Both the position numbers and the translations under genes were made by a program. Below the pieces are notes generated by a model. That model did no database searches, was not told where the DNA came from, and worked only from the letters and a program-made list of their open reading frames with translations. A DNA stretch of 25,489 nucleotides from a virus: the IMG/VR virus record IMGVR_UViG_3300011113_000605, positions 1 to 25,489 of that record. One strand, 5' to 3'. Of this stretch, positions 14,779 through 22,665 are shown one piece after another (the stretch's first letter is position 1; every line of letters begins with the position of its first letter).

Positions 14779-15609
14779 TTATCCTATAAGTGGATCCGGT
14801 GGCAATTCCTGAGTCTTGACAAGACTTTGTTCTATTTGATTTAATTCATTCACAGCATCAGCCATTATTGCAGCAGCATTCAATTGTGCTCCACCTGGAA
14901 GTGGAACGCCAGCAAATTTCATCAAATTCTGTGCCCATTGTTTCTTCAAAAGTGCCGTATAATACTTTTTGAAGATACGATCATTCCACACTCTGGAATA
15001 TTGATTGGGATCAATTTGAACATAGGCTTCAACTAAAAGATAGTGTCCAGCATTGAGTTTCTGGTTTTCTAATTCAAGAAACAGTCGTTGTGTTGTTCTT
15101 GAGAATGTAAATGAGCAAGGATAATTGAAAACATCATTTACTAACTTTAGATAACTCATGGATTCCATGTAGGATGCCATAGGACCAGTGTTAAGACCAC
15201 CTTGGTTAAAATACAAGCCAAAGAAATCAAACAGAGTAAGCTGATATCTGAGGTCAAACATATAATCACCAGAAATATCAGATGGTCTGTATACCTTTGT
15301 TATTGTACGAATGTCAGATGCATTTGGCCACGCACCTGTAATCCCGGTTGATTCGTCATAGCGATCTTGTGCACCTACGGCATTTCCAAAAGTAGAAGTG
15401 TCAAAATATCTATTAGATAAATCTTGTTGAGTTACTGGATACAAATACCAGGCTCTTTGATTAAAATCAAAGTGTCTTTCGTACATGTATTCAAGTGCTT
15501 CATTTAGTCTATCTTCGGCCTGCTCGGTATCAATATTAATTTGAATTACCGGGGCACCCAAAGATCGGAAGCAATAGTCTATAAATTGCTGCTTAGTGGT
15601 AGGTTGCAT
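14779..15609 (-). CDS. gp13: Neck protein gp13
   Basis: 276 residues; T4 gp13 is 309. It is a neck (head-to-tail connector) protein. The N-terminus Q-Q-F-I-D-Y-C-F-R-S-L-G-A-P-V-I-Q-I-N-I-D-T-E-Q-A-E-D-R-L-N-E-A-L-E-Y is typical. The C-terminal part has K-K-Q-W-A-Q-N-L-M-K-F-A-G-V-P-L-P-G-G-A-Q-L-N (about 218-240) and ends L-P-P-D-P-L-I-G, as in gp13 of marine T4-like phages. A late-type promoter lies just before the ATG so that the predicted transcript begins at the start codon; no ribosome site is visible. Confidence 0.88.
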   Translation of the reverse strand: MQPTTKQQFIDYCFRSLGAPVIQINIDTEQAEDRLNEALEYMYERHFDFNQRAWYLYPVTQQDLSNRYFDTSTFGNAVGAQDRYDESTGITGAWPNASDIRTITKVYRPSDISGDYMFDLRYQLTLFDFFGLYFNQGGLNTGPMASYMESMSYLKLVNDVFNYPCSFTFSRTTQRLFLELENQKLNAGHYLLVEAYVQIDPNQYSRVWNDRIFKKYYTALLKKQWAQNLMKFAGVPLPGGAQLNAAAIMADAVNELNQIEQSLVKTQELPPDPLIG

Positions 15610-15614
15610 GAAAA

Positions 15615-15622
15615 TATTTATG
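15615..15622 (-). promoter_or_regulatory. T4-type late promoter (CATAAATA) for gene 13 operon, apparently leaderless
   Basis: CATAAATA overlaps the stop of the upstream gene and is followed by TTTTC and then the ATG at 15609. With T4 geometry the first transcribed base is the A of the ATG. The 15-base string ATAAATATTTTCATG is identical before the tube-cap gene starting at 22645. Confidence 0.65.
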
Positions 15623-16061
15623 AATTTTCTATGATATTGGCAACTCTTTCAAAAACTTTTTGTTTTTCTAAGTCAACTGATACGGTGAGTTGTATTAAAT
15701 TTAATTTTTCTGGATCTATGTTTTCTATCTGTTTTTTTCTCTCTAAAGAATTTTTTGGTGAATTCGGGTCATAGTTGCTGAATCCAGGCATCGCCAAAGG
15801 ACATTTTAAAAACGGATAATCTAATTTTGAATATTCTTCATCCGCTTTTTGCAGCCATGTATGTGAATGATCACCACAGTCACACCCAGAACAATAATAA
15901 TATTGTGATTTGGAACTTTGAGTTAAATTTTGACATGGTTTAATATCTTCCAAACCAAAACAAGACACATATCTTAATTTTTTAGTAGCTAAATCAACAA
16001 CATTATCTTTGAGTCCACGGGACGCAATAGACATCGCAAAAGACATAATTTTTGTAAACAT
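15618..16061 (-). CDS. Unknown Cys/His-rich, probable zinc-binding protein
   Basis: 147 residues. The centre holds a dense cluster: C34, C43, then C-S-G-C-D-C-G-D-H-S-H (C57, C60, C62, H65, H67) and C87 in K-C-P-L-A-M-P-G-F, enough ligands for one or two metal sites. Residues around E-Y-S-K-L-D-Y-P-F-L-K-C-P-L-A-M-P-G-F-S-N-Y (76-97) look strongly constrained. The C-terminus is a charged helix. It lies between the wedge-like genes (2 nt) and gene 13, within the late block, so a structural or assembly role is likely. I do not recognise a named family; metal binding is inferred from ligand pattern. Confidence 0.6.
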   Translation of the reverse strand: MFTKIMSFAMSIASRGLKDNVVDLATKKLRYVSCFGLEDIKPCQNLTQSSKSQYYYCSGCDCGDHSHTWLQKADEEYSKLDYPFLKCPLAMPGFSNYDPNSPKNSLERKKQIENIDPEKLNLIQLTVSVDLEKQKVFERVANIIENS

Positions 16062-16063
16062 GA

Positions 16064-16684
16064 TTACACACTTTCATACAAAACAACAATTCCCGCTGGA
16101 TATACACATTTGTTTAAGAAATTTTTGTATTTGTCTTGAACATTTGCTCTTACAATTATAAATCCAGGACTTCCGGTGACGACTTCGCAGGATTCATATG
16201 GAATTCCCAACAATGTCACCAAAAGATAATGTATTGCCTCAAGACTTCCCTTTTTGTGAAAATAGTTTGCATCAACATTGATTGAAAACTTTCTTAAATT
16301 AGGAAGTATATCTGAAAACTCGTCTGTTGAAAAATCAAATTGAGGAAAATAGAGATCCGCTAATCCTAATAACAATTTGTCTGTTATTTTTTGTGGAACG
16401 TGAATTGTTTCCCATGGAACTGCCGCCCCATATCCGCGCTCAATATCAAATAACCATCTTTGATAACTTTTTACTATATCTACAATCAACACATTTGATG
16501 GATCTTCTTTTGATTTTTGAATTATCCATTTAGGAAAAAGTGCATCAACAGTTAAGTTGTCACCCAACCAACGATCTCCAGATACATTGTAAAAATTTGA
16601 ACCAAGAGTTTCAGCAACCAAACTAACCATCTTGGTTATTTTTGTATCTAGGCTTACAGGTAATTTATTGAAGAGTAAAATCAT
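16064..16684 (-). CDS. Baseplate wedge protein, tail-protein-I-like
   Basis: 206 residues. It directly follows gp6 (ATGA overlap), which follows gp25. In P2-like phages the order gpW (gp25)-gpJ (gp6)-gpI is the same, and gpI-like domains are found in T4 gp7. The C-terminal half contains F-S-I-N-V-D-A-N-Y-F-H-K-K-G-S-L-E-A-I-H-Y-L-L-V-T-L-L-G (about 131-158), resembling the K-G-T-x-x-A-I-x-x-x-L-x-x-L-G signature of gpI, and ends with Y-P-A-G-I-V-V-L-Y-E. It likely forms the wedge with gp6 and gp53. Far shorter than T4 gp7 (1032 residues). The gpI relation is pattern-based. Confidence 0.65.
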   Translation of the reverse strand: MILLFNKLPVSLDTKITKMVSLVAETLGSNFYNVSGDRWLGDNLTVDALFPKWIIQKSKEDPSNVLIVDIVKSYQRWLFDIERGYGAAVPWETIHVPQKITDKLLLGLADLYFPQFDFSTDEFSDILPNLRKFSINVDANYFHKKGSLEAIHYLLVTLLGIPYESCEVVTGSPGFIIVRANVQDKYKNFLNKCVYPAGIVVLYESV

Positions 16685-17751
16685 AGTGAATATATCAAGT
16701 TTATTCCAGCCACCGCTCTAATTCCAAGATAAACCATTAAAGCAGATTGATTGTCGCCACTCAATCCATTGACGTAAACTTTTACCTGACATGGAACAGA
16801 ACCATTTGCAACAGTTATTTTTGTTATATCATCTGTTCCGGGTATTCCGGACTGCAATATTGCATTTTCGTAATCTTCCAATGTTACGCATCTGTGTTCA
16901 GAGGATGCTGCAAATTGAACTTTTGCTTTAGCAAGATCAACGGATATCGTATCATAACCACCGCTTGGAGTATTATTTGTAAGGAAAGTCACCCCAGATG
17001 CAGGAGTTATTATTGCACCATTTCCTATTGATCCATTCGTTGTTACTGCTTTTACATACACAGTTAATGTGGAATCTAGGGGATTGGATTCTGGAAGATT
17101 TGCTGTTACCAAATATCCATTTACAGTGTTTAAAACAGTATAATAATTCCCAAGAGAAGCTGAAAAACTAGATTTATCGAGCCTTGTCCATGTAGTTTCT
17201 GTTCCATATACGTCAACTGAATATAGATTTATTGTTTCTGGATCGACTGTCAGGGGTAAAACTATTGATTGTGTATTGAAATCCCAATCTGTATATTGGA
17301 CCATTGCAGATCCAGAATACAGATCAACCGTGGTCTCCGTATCGCTAGTTAACCCAACTGTATTGAAAAAGAGTATGGTTGTCCCATCAACTGCTGTTGC
17401 ATTGAATGGTGTATAAGCACTCAGACCAGCGGATGATATTGAAACTGAATTACTAACCTTTGCGGATTTTTTTACTTCTAGCAATACTGAACTATTGGAT
17501 GAAAGCCCAACTATTGATTCAAGCAAAGTTGCGGTACTCAAAAAAGATTCATGATAGCCAAATTGAGAATAAATTCCGTTATATGCAACACCAGTGGCCA
17601 GAATGTTGCAAAGCATGTTTATCGCACTAGCATCATTGTCAAAATCCAATGAACTGAGAGATGGTTCCGATTTTAAAAAGGTCTTCAGTGATGCAACAAT
17701 ATCGGCATAATTTAAAGACGCTACATTTAATTTTCTAAAGTCAAGTGTCAT
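16681..17751 (-). CDS. gp6: Baseplate wedge protein gp6 (short form, Baseplate_J family)
   Basis: 356 residues; T4 gp6 is 660. gp6 dimers form the inner ring of the baseplate. The N-terminus L-N-Y-A-D-I-V-A-S-L-K-T-F-L-K-S-E-P-S-L-S-S-L-D-F (13-37), the I-N-M-L-C-N-I-L-A-T-G-V-A-Y-N-G-I-Y segment and H-E-S-F-L-S-T-A-T-L-L-E-S-I-V-G-L match gp6. The C-terminal part has the Baseplate_J-type region with R-C-V-T-L-E-D-Y-E-N-A-I-L (about 284-297). It overlaps gp25 upstream and the protein-I-like gene downstream, each by ATGA. The compact form resembles the P2 gpJ core more than the expanded T4 protein. Confidence 0.88.
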   Translation of the reverse strand: MTLDFRKLNVASLNYADIVASLKTFLKSEPSLSSLDFDNDASAINMLCNILATGVAYNGIYSQFGYHESFLSTATLLESIVGLSSNSSVLLEVKKSAKVSNSVSISSAGLSAYTPFNATAVDGTTILFFNTVGLTSDTETTVDLYSGSAMVQYTDWDFNTQSIVLPLTVDPETINLYSVDVYGTETTWTRLDKSSFSASLGNYYTVLNTVNGYLVTANLPESNPLDSTLTVYVKAVTTNGSIGNGAIITPASGVTFLTNNTPSGGYDTISVDLAKAKVQFAASSEHRCVTLEDYENAILQSGIPGTDDITKITVANGSVPCQVKVYVNGLSGDNQSALMVYLGIRAVAGINLIYSL

Positions 17752-18128
17752 ACTAGATCTACCTCTATTTTACATGTTGTTTCGTTACTTGTTTTTTGAT
17801 ATCTAAGAGAAAAGGTCACATTCATTATTATTTTTTCATCATCGTAATAAATTACTTTAACTTTGACCTTAGAAATATCTTTTATAGAACTTTTTATTGA
17901 ATTAGCTATTTCACTTTCCAAACCATTTTTATTTGATCTTGGATCAAATATGAAAGAATAATAGTTGGTCCCAAGATATGATGTTGAAGGTATTTCACCC
18001 TTTTGCAATCTGCATATATTCTCTATTTTTTGAACATATGAGTTTATATCACTAACAAAAGAAATGTCTTTCTTGTTGTTTGTGGAATCTATTTTAAGTC
18101 CGAGAATATTGAAGTCTTTGCTGTACAC
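17748..18128 (-). CDS. gp25: Baseplate wedge protein gp25
   Basis: 126 residues; T4 gp25 is 132. It belongs to the gpW/gp25 baseplate family and interacts with gp6 and the first sheath ring. The F-V-S-D-I-N-S-Y-V-Q-K-I-E-N-I-C-R-L-Q-K-G-E-I-P-S-T-S-Y-L-G-T-N-Y-Y-S-F-I-F-D (24-64) region is the family pattern (S-x-x-x-x-I-x-x-x-L-x-T-x-x-G-E), ending in paired strands. The start is GTG at 18128: the codon just upstream is TGA and the nearby ATG (18132) is out of frame. A perfect TATAAATA lies 6 nt upstream, so the transcript would begin about one base before the GTG, without a ribosome site. Confidence 0.88.
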   Translation of the reverse strand: MYSKDFNILGLKIDSTNNKKDISFVSDINSYVQKIENICRLQKGEIPSTSYLGTNYYSFIFDPRSNKNGLESEIANSIKSSIKDISKVKVKVIYYDDEKIIMNVTFSLRYQKTSNETTCKIEVDLV

Positions 18129-18155
18129 TCATAATATTTATATTAAATATTATGA
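18129..18155. repeat. 27-nt perfect inverted repeat at the gp25 promoter
   Basis: Two 12-nt arms (TCATAATATTTA and its exact reverse complement) flank TAT. The repeat contains the TATAAATA late promoter of gp25 and the stop codon of the preceding gene, and ends just before the GTG. In read-through RNA it would form an AU hairpin beside the gp25 start; in RNA from the local promoter it would be absent. No U tract follows, so it is not a standard terminator. Confidence 0.7.
18135..18142 (-). promoter_or_regulatory. T4-type late promoter (TATAAATA) for gp25-gp6 operon
   Basis: Perfect T4 late consensus on the minus strand, followed by TTATGA and the GTG start. The predicted start is one nucleotide before GTG, an almost leaderless mRNA. 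Confidence 0.7.
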
Positions 18156-18866
18156 AACTTCATTTGCCCTGATATCCGAAAGAACTAATTTTGTCTCATG
18201 TACACCGGAATTTGATATGGTATGTTTTACCGAAAGAACATAATATTTCTTAGAAAGAATTGATACTGGTATTGTATTTGAATATGCTGCCATGTTGTCC
18301 ACTTTGAGTTCAACCACATTTCCCGGTTTTATTCTAAAATCTCCAGCAATATCAATTGAAATTTTTTCACCATGATTTATTAACTCCGCAAATTGATTTC
18401 TCATGACGGGAGCATCTATTGGTGTATACCAGAACGTAGCATCACTTAATCTCAATTTTAAGTAATTTACATAATTTTGACCAACGTCTGGGCAAGTACA
18501 ACTAAATGGAGCCATAGGAGAACCCCAAAGACACCCTAACCACGATTCGCCCAAAACATTTTTAACTTTTTCGCATTCTTCAGATGTAATTCCAAGCAAT
18601 GGATCAAAAATAGTAGGAACACTACCTTCTGGTGGAGGGCTTCCTGGACCTGCCCACATAGTGGAAGATACACCAAGATTAGATGCTATTAGTGCTACAT
18701 TCGGAAATCTTTCAAAACAATCGTTCAGAGTCTCAGGTGCACTTGTTACACCCCTTGTTATCAAAGCATTGGCGCACATATAAGAATCATGCGAAGAAAT
18801 TGTGTTCTTTGCATAGTTTATCTTGGTTGCACCAATTGTCTTTATTTGATTTGGTGTATTGGCCAT
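18150..18866 (-). CDS. Putative baseplate hub component (gp27 C-terminal-domain-like)
   Basis: 238 residues. The first half is Cys-containing and poorly recognisable, with C-x-W-G-S-P-M-A-P-F-S-C-T-C-P-D near 112-127. The second half has a beta-rich domain: I-S-I-D-I-A-G-D-F-R-I-K-P-G-N-V-V-E-L-K-V (about 174-194), then L-S-K-K-Y-Y-V-L-S-V-K-H-T-I-S-N-S-G-V-H-E-T-K-L-V-L-S (about 206-232). G-D-F-x-I-x-P-G with Y-x-V-x-x-V-x-H is the pattern of the last domain in phage hub proteins (gp27/gpD type). It starts one base after the stop of the large hub-like gene, so the hub function may be divided between two polypeptides. The assignment is inference from pattern and position. Confidence 0.5.
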   Translation of the reverse strand: MANTPNQIKTIGATKINYAKNTISSHDSYMCANALITRGVTSAPETLNDCFERFPNVALIASNLGVSSTMWAGPGSPPPEGSVPTIFDPLLGITSEECEKVKNVLGESWLGCLWGSPMAPFSCTCPDVGQNYVNYLKLRLSDATFWYTPIDAPVMRNQFAELINHGEKISIDIAGDFRIKPGNVVELKVDNMAAYSNTIPVSILSKKYYVLSVKHTISNSGVHETKLVLSDIRANEVS

Positions 18867-18867
18867 A

Positions 18868-20910
18868 TTAAGTAGTTGGGGTTGGGCAGCGACCGTCCGT
18901 AACGTTTTCTGCTGCGAATGTATAAAGGTAACGATTGGAATAATATTCTAACAAATCTTCTTTTGTTACTTCAGCTTCAATTAACAATCTTTTCATTGGT
19001 GTTTTTGTCATTCTAACAATGTGATATTTACCACAATCAAAATTAGCACAACCAGATTCAGTGTCTAGATCTCTTATATTATGCCCTATTGGTCTATAGG
19101 TAACATTTGTATATTCATTCGCTAAAATACTCAACGCATGCCACCCAGGGGCATATTTTCCAATTCCAAGACTTGTGTCTACAAAATTTGTTCGTTCATT
19201 TAAATTTATTGCATAAGTAGAAAAATCATCGGGAACTGATTTATCTGTGCTTGTTATATCAAATTCCCAGAATGGTTTTTCAAACCCTCGGAATGGATTG
19301 TTTGTTTTTGTAGATGATATTACTGATGAAGAAGGGGCAGTTGGCTTTAGACGAACGAAGTAGTAAAGATACTTCAGTGGTTCACCATTTACGCCATTCT
19401 CTGCATAGGGACTTATTTCTGGTGTATATCCTGTTATTGCGGCAAAAAAGGTTTCATCTTGTAGATTTTCTTCCGGTGTTGTCAAACAACACAAAACATA
19501 AGCGACAAAATTTTGTCTTTCTATTTCTCTTATCTTTTCCAATTGATCTGGAATTCCATTTGTTTCTTTAAATACTTCATACCTTAAAGATATAATTTTA
19601 TCCAAATTAGTGTTATTTTTTGTATAAGAAGTAAGAGGACAATTTGGATGCAATGAAGTCAAATCAAATTGATGTCTCCACATTTCCGTGCTATCAATAT
19701 AAGGAAACAATCCAGTAAGTCCCATAAATTCAGGATTTACGTATTTTTGTTCCAAGCCAAATACGTTTCCAATGTGTGTTGGTTTATTTACTTTATTGAT
19801 GGATGTCAAATCATCATAATATCCCCAATGACCATCATATGTTATTTCATTCGCCCCATTCGGTACGGTGTTAAAGATTCCATCAGATGTTACAATAGAG
19901 ATTGTGTATTTTTCTCCCTCATCTTGATATTGATATAGAAGTTGATCGTATGGCAGTCCAGAACTTGGGCTCAAAAGTCTTGGAGTTTTTCTTACATAAA
20001 AAGCCTTTGTTGACATAAATTGATCTGCTGGATCTGTAAGAAAGGTATATATTTTTTTGAATATTTTTTCATCACCATCTCTATCAATTGTTATAGCTGG
20101 AGTATCACTATCATATACAGCATACCTAAAATTATTTTCATCTAATTTTGTTAATTGATTTTCATCTTCATCTGGATGTTGGTAAAAATATTTAAAATTT
20201 ACAGTATTGTCCCAACCAGTCCAAAAAAGGAATCTAGGCAAATATCTATTAGCATTTGGATTTCTTCCAACCGCATATGAACTTAAATAAGAAAAGTATT
20301 GCATGCAATTGTCTGTTGGTAGATCAGTTCTACTTTCCAAACAATTTAAAGGTTTATATAAAACAAAATTTTCTGTTTTATCTACTGTTAATTTTATATC
20401 ATCTGCAGCACTAAAATGTGTATGCATTGCATTATTTAATTTTGGAATTATGTCTTCCATAAATTCATGTATCAATGATACTGTTGGTTTTTTTGTATTT
20501 ACAATGTTTACTAATGATTCTTGTTCAATCGTATGATAAAGATGATTTGTAAAATTTATGGAAACATAAGTTTCACTAGTTTCTGATGCTGCGTTGTTCA
20601 AATAACTAGTGCTTGATATATAAAAATTATGAAAAGTTCCATCAAGGTATTTTATCATTATTGCATTAAATTCATTTTCCTTGATAACAGTAACAATGTC
20701 TGTCAGATCTCTTACAGTGATAGCACCCTTTGGATACTGCTCAAAAACACTCTCAATCATTTCAAGTTTTTCAAACTTGCAATGAACATTATTCATTAAT
20801 GATAAATCTTCGGTTCCCCCACCACTAGCATCGTCATTGTACAACCAAATCTCAGAAATTTTTGAGTATAGTGGATTTGCCGAACTGTAATCTAAAGGAG
20901 CATCACCCAT
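18868..20910 (-). CDS. Putative baseplate hub protein (gp27-like, large)
   Basis: 680 residues; T4 gp27 is 391. Near the N-terminus, V-H-C-K-F-E-K-L-E-M-I-E-S-V-F-E-Q-Y-P-K-G-A-I-T-V-R-D-L-T-D-I-V (43-74) resembles the first domain of hub proteins, where a strand with E-S is followed by G-x-I-x-I-x-D. The middle region has A-N-R-Y-L-P-R-F-L-F-W-T-G-W-D-N (about 222-237), and the end has C-G-K-Y-H-I-V-R-M-T-K-T-P-M-K-R-L-L-I-E-A. It lies between the gp53-like gene (5 nt upstream) and the smaller hub-like gene, in the baseplate cluster. Hub identity is probable; a different baseplate structural role is possible. Confidence 0.5.
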   Translation of the reverse strand: MGDAPLDYSSANPLYSKISEIWLYNDDASGGGTEDLSLMNNVHCKFEKLEMIESVFEQYPKGAITVRDLTDIVTVIKENEFNAIMIKYLDGTFHNFYISSTSYLNNAASETSETYVSINFTNHLYHTIEQESLVNIVNTKKPTVSLIHEFMEDIIPKLNNAMHTHFSAADDIKLTVDKTENFVLYKPLNCLESRTDLPTDNCMQYFSYLSSYAVGRNPNANRYLPRFLFWTGWDNTVNFKYFYQHPDEDENQLTKLDENNFRYAVYDSDTPAITIDRDGDEKIFKKIYTFLTDPADQFMSTKAFYVRKTPRLLSPSSGLPYDQLLYQYQDEGEKYTISIVTSDGIFNTVPNGANEITYDGHWGYYDDLTSINKVNKPTHIGNVFGLEQKYVNPEFMGLTGLFPYIDSTEMWRHQFDLTSLHPNCPLTSYTKNNTNLDKIISLRYEVFKETNGIPDQLEKIREIERQNFVAYVLCCLTTPEENLQDETFFAAITGYTPEISPYAENGVNGEPLKYLYYFVRLKPTAPSSSVISSTKTNNPFRGFEKPFWEFDITSTDKSVPDDFSTYAINLNERTNFVDTSLGIGKYAPGWHALSILANEYTNVTYRPIGHNIRDLDTESGCANFDCGKYHIVRMTKTPMKRLLIEAEVTKEDLLEYYSNRYLYTFAAENVTDGRCPTPTT

Positions 20911-20915
20911 AAAAA

Positions 20916-21782
20916 TTATACCTCATAGTTTTGAACTACTCTTGTAAATGCCGAATATTTCATTGTTCCAGAAATATACGAATTTATATTATTTTGTTTT
21001 GTTTGAATTGTTTGGTTTATATCAATATATTGAGTTGGGCCTTCCGGTGGTATTTCGTAGGGAGAAAGACCAAATCCCTTTTTAATCAATGGATATTCGG
21101 ATTTTACAGTTGCGTATGATGTTTTTTCAGCTGTCTGAAAAGTTATTTCATCTGTTATACTAAGAGTGGCAGCGGTGCTTCCAATATAAATTTCACCAGT
21201 ATATGTTGTTCCAAAAATTTCTTTTGTAAAATTATATAAAGAATATCCGGTTGGTCCCTTAATCAAAGCTGAAATAAGACTAGACAATTGAAAGGTGAAG
21301 CCAATTGGTTGTTTGGTTATTGCTCGCTTTGAAAACGTGTTATAAGAATCAATAACAGCAAAACCACCAGTGAGACTAAAGTTACCGGTGCTTCCGTAGC
21401 TCCAAGATGCCCCTGTTACCTCTGTTGCTGGAAATATAATTGATCCAGGAGTCAATATAGCATCATTGTAATCTGGAACCAATTGTTGTTGAACTCCTAG
21501 TCCAAGTAATTGACTTGCAGATTCTTTTACTGATGTATTGCTAAAATCAAGTAAATCAAAAGGGTTTATAGTTTTATTGGCAAATAAAAATAACCAAAAT
21601 GAATCCACATCATCATAGATTGATTGAGCTAATTCAACTAAAGTCTGTGTATTGTCTACATTTATCTCTTTTGTTTTAAATTGAGAATCATCAACCTTCA
21701 AATATGACGTAAGATCAACAATACTGAATGTGCCTATTGTTGTTGCATACTGCAATTTGGATTGAGATAAAAAATATTTCAT
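20916..21782 (-). CDS. gp53: Baseplate wedge protein gp53-like
   Basis: 288 residues; T4 gp53 is 196. gp53 links adjacent wedges around the hub. The N-terminal part has the LysM-like signature seen in gp53: V-D-N-T-Q-T-L-V-E-L-A-Q-S-I-Y-D-D-V-D-S-F-W-L-F-L-F-A-N-K-T-I-N-P-F-D-L (42-77), where a short helix is followed by an aromatic W and x-N-x-I-x-x-P-F. The rest is beta-rich with Gly/Ser/Thr runs. It begins in an ATGA overlap with the tube-cap gene and is followed after 5 nt by the large hub gene. The longer C-terminal part is not recognised. Confidence 0.65.
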   Translation of the reverse strand: MKYFLSQSKLQYATTIGTFSIVDLTSYLKVDDSQFKTKEINVDNTQTLVELAQSIYDDVDSFWLFLFANKTINPFDLLDFSNTSVKESASQLLGLGVQQQLVPDYNDAILTPGSIIFPATEVTGASWSYGSTGNFSLTGGFAVIDSYNTFSKRAITKQPIGFTFQLSSLISALIKGPTGYSLYNFTKEIFGTTYTGEIYIGSTAATLSITDEITFQTAEKTSYATVKSEYPLIKKGFGLSPYEIPPEGPTQYIDINQTIQTKQNNINSYISGTMKYSAFTRVVQNYEV

Positions 21783-22645
21783 GGACTTGTTGGTGTATAT
21801 CCAAAATAATTATAAGAGATTTCAGATTTGGACAATACTTCATTGGTTTCTGGGTCGAATGTTCCTGTTTCAAATTCTTCAAAAACAAGTCCAAGCATTG
21901 TTACGTTGGAATAACCACTTGGAAGCAATCTAACTATTGGATCCGCTCTGTCGTTTTTCTTAACGCTCACTGTTTTTAAAACACATGGAAGTGGATCTCC
22001 CAACCAATCCCTTGTTGGATTTTCAGATTCAACGGAACTTGGTGCACTAGCTCCATAAGTTATTTGCATAGACCACAAGTTTTGAGGATATGTTCTTTCA
22101 GGCAATTCAAATACTGCGGTTGGATATGAAACTTTTCTAAAAGATCCAATTATATCTTCGACTTCAAGACTTTCATCCTTATTCTTTGGAGCAAATATGT
22201 ATTCAAAAACGTACTTTTTTCTTGCTTCTGAAACTAAAGTCAATTCTGTTATATTTGAATATCTTCTAAAAGTGCTGGTACTAGCGGTTGTTGCATTTGA
22301 GTATTCGGCAAAAAAATTAGCCCTTGATAACGCAGCTTCACGATCTTCTCCATCTCTTGTTAGGTAGGATCCACCATTATTTGCTAAATTTGGAGCTAAA
22401 TCAACACTTGGCAACAATGGACTGCCAGCCATTGAAAATTCATGATTGGCGTTGTAGCCTACTTCTCTTGGCAAAGGGAGTTTTATTTGGCCAAAAGAAT
22501 TCTGTATTATTCCCGCGTTTGTTCGTTTAAAGTTAATCAATGAATATTTTGATGCATAAAATGTAATCCAAAGTGGTTGCTCTGCAGCATAATCCCCTTT
22601 AGGGTATTGATAATACCAAGCATCATCAGTGATTTGTTGAACCAT
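21779..22645 (-). CDS. Baseplate tail-tube cap/initiator (gp48/gp54-like)
   Basis: 288 residues. In T4, gp48 (364) and gp54 (320) sit on the hub and start tube polymerisation. Here R-R-Y-S-N-I-T-E-L-T-L-V-S-E-A-R-K-K-Y-V-F-E-Y-I-F-A-P-K-N (126-154) followed by V-E-D-I-I-G-S-F-R-K-V-S-Y-P (about 161-174) matches the tube-fold core of that family. Early K-L-P-L-P-R-E-V-G-Y and C-terminal V-R-L-L-P-S-G-Y-S-N-V-T-M-L-G-L-V-F-E-E-F-E are also in keeping. I cannot decide between gp48 and gp54. It is the first gene of the leftward late block, and its late promoter predicts a transcript that starts at the ATG. Confidence 0.65.
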   Translation of the reverse strand: MVQQITDDAWYYQYPKGDYAAEQPLWITFYASKYSLINFKRTNAGIIQNSFGQIKLPLPREVGYNANHEFSMAGSPLLPSVDLAPNLANNGGSYLTRDGEDREAALSRANFFAEYSNATTASTSTFRRYSNITELTLVSEARKKYVFEYIFAPKNKDESLEVEDIIGSFRKVSYPTAVFELPERTYPQNLWSMQITYGASAPSSVESENPTRDWLGDPLPCVLKTVSVKKNDRADPIVRLLPSGYSNVTMLGLVFEEFETGTFDPETNEVLSKSEISYNYFGYTPTSP

Positions 22646-22650
22646 GAAAA

Positions 22651-22658
22651 TATTTATG
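22651..22658 (-). promoter_or_regulatory. T4-type late promoter (CATAAATA), leftward, apparently leaderless
   Basis: CATAAATA is followed by TTTTC and the ATG at 22645; the predicted start is the A of the ATG. It would drive the long leftward late block starting with the tube-cap gene. Confidence 0.7.
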
Positions 22659-22665
22659 ATAAATA
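22658..22665 (+). promoter_or_regulatory. T4-type late promoter (GATAAATA), rightward, almost leaderless
   Basis: GATAAATA is followed by TTTAA, one more base, and the gene 4 ATG at 22672. The predicted start is one base before the ATG. It drives gene 4 to the unknown gene ending at 25053. Confidence 0.7.
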
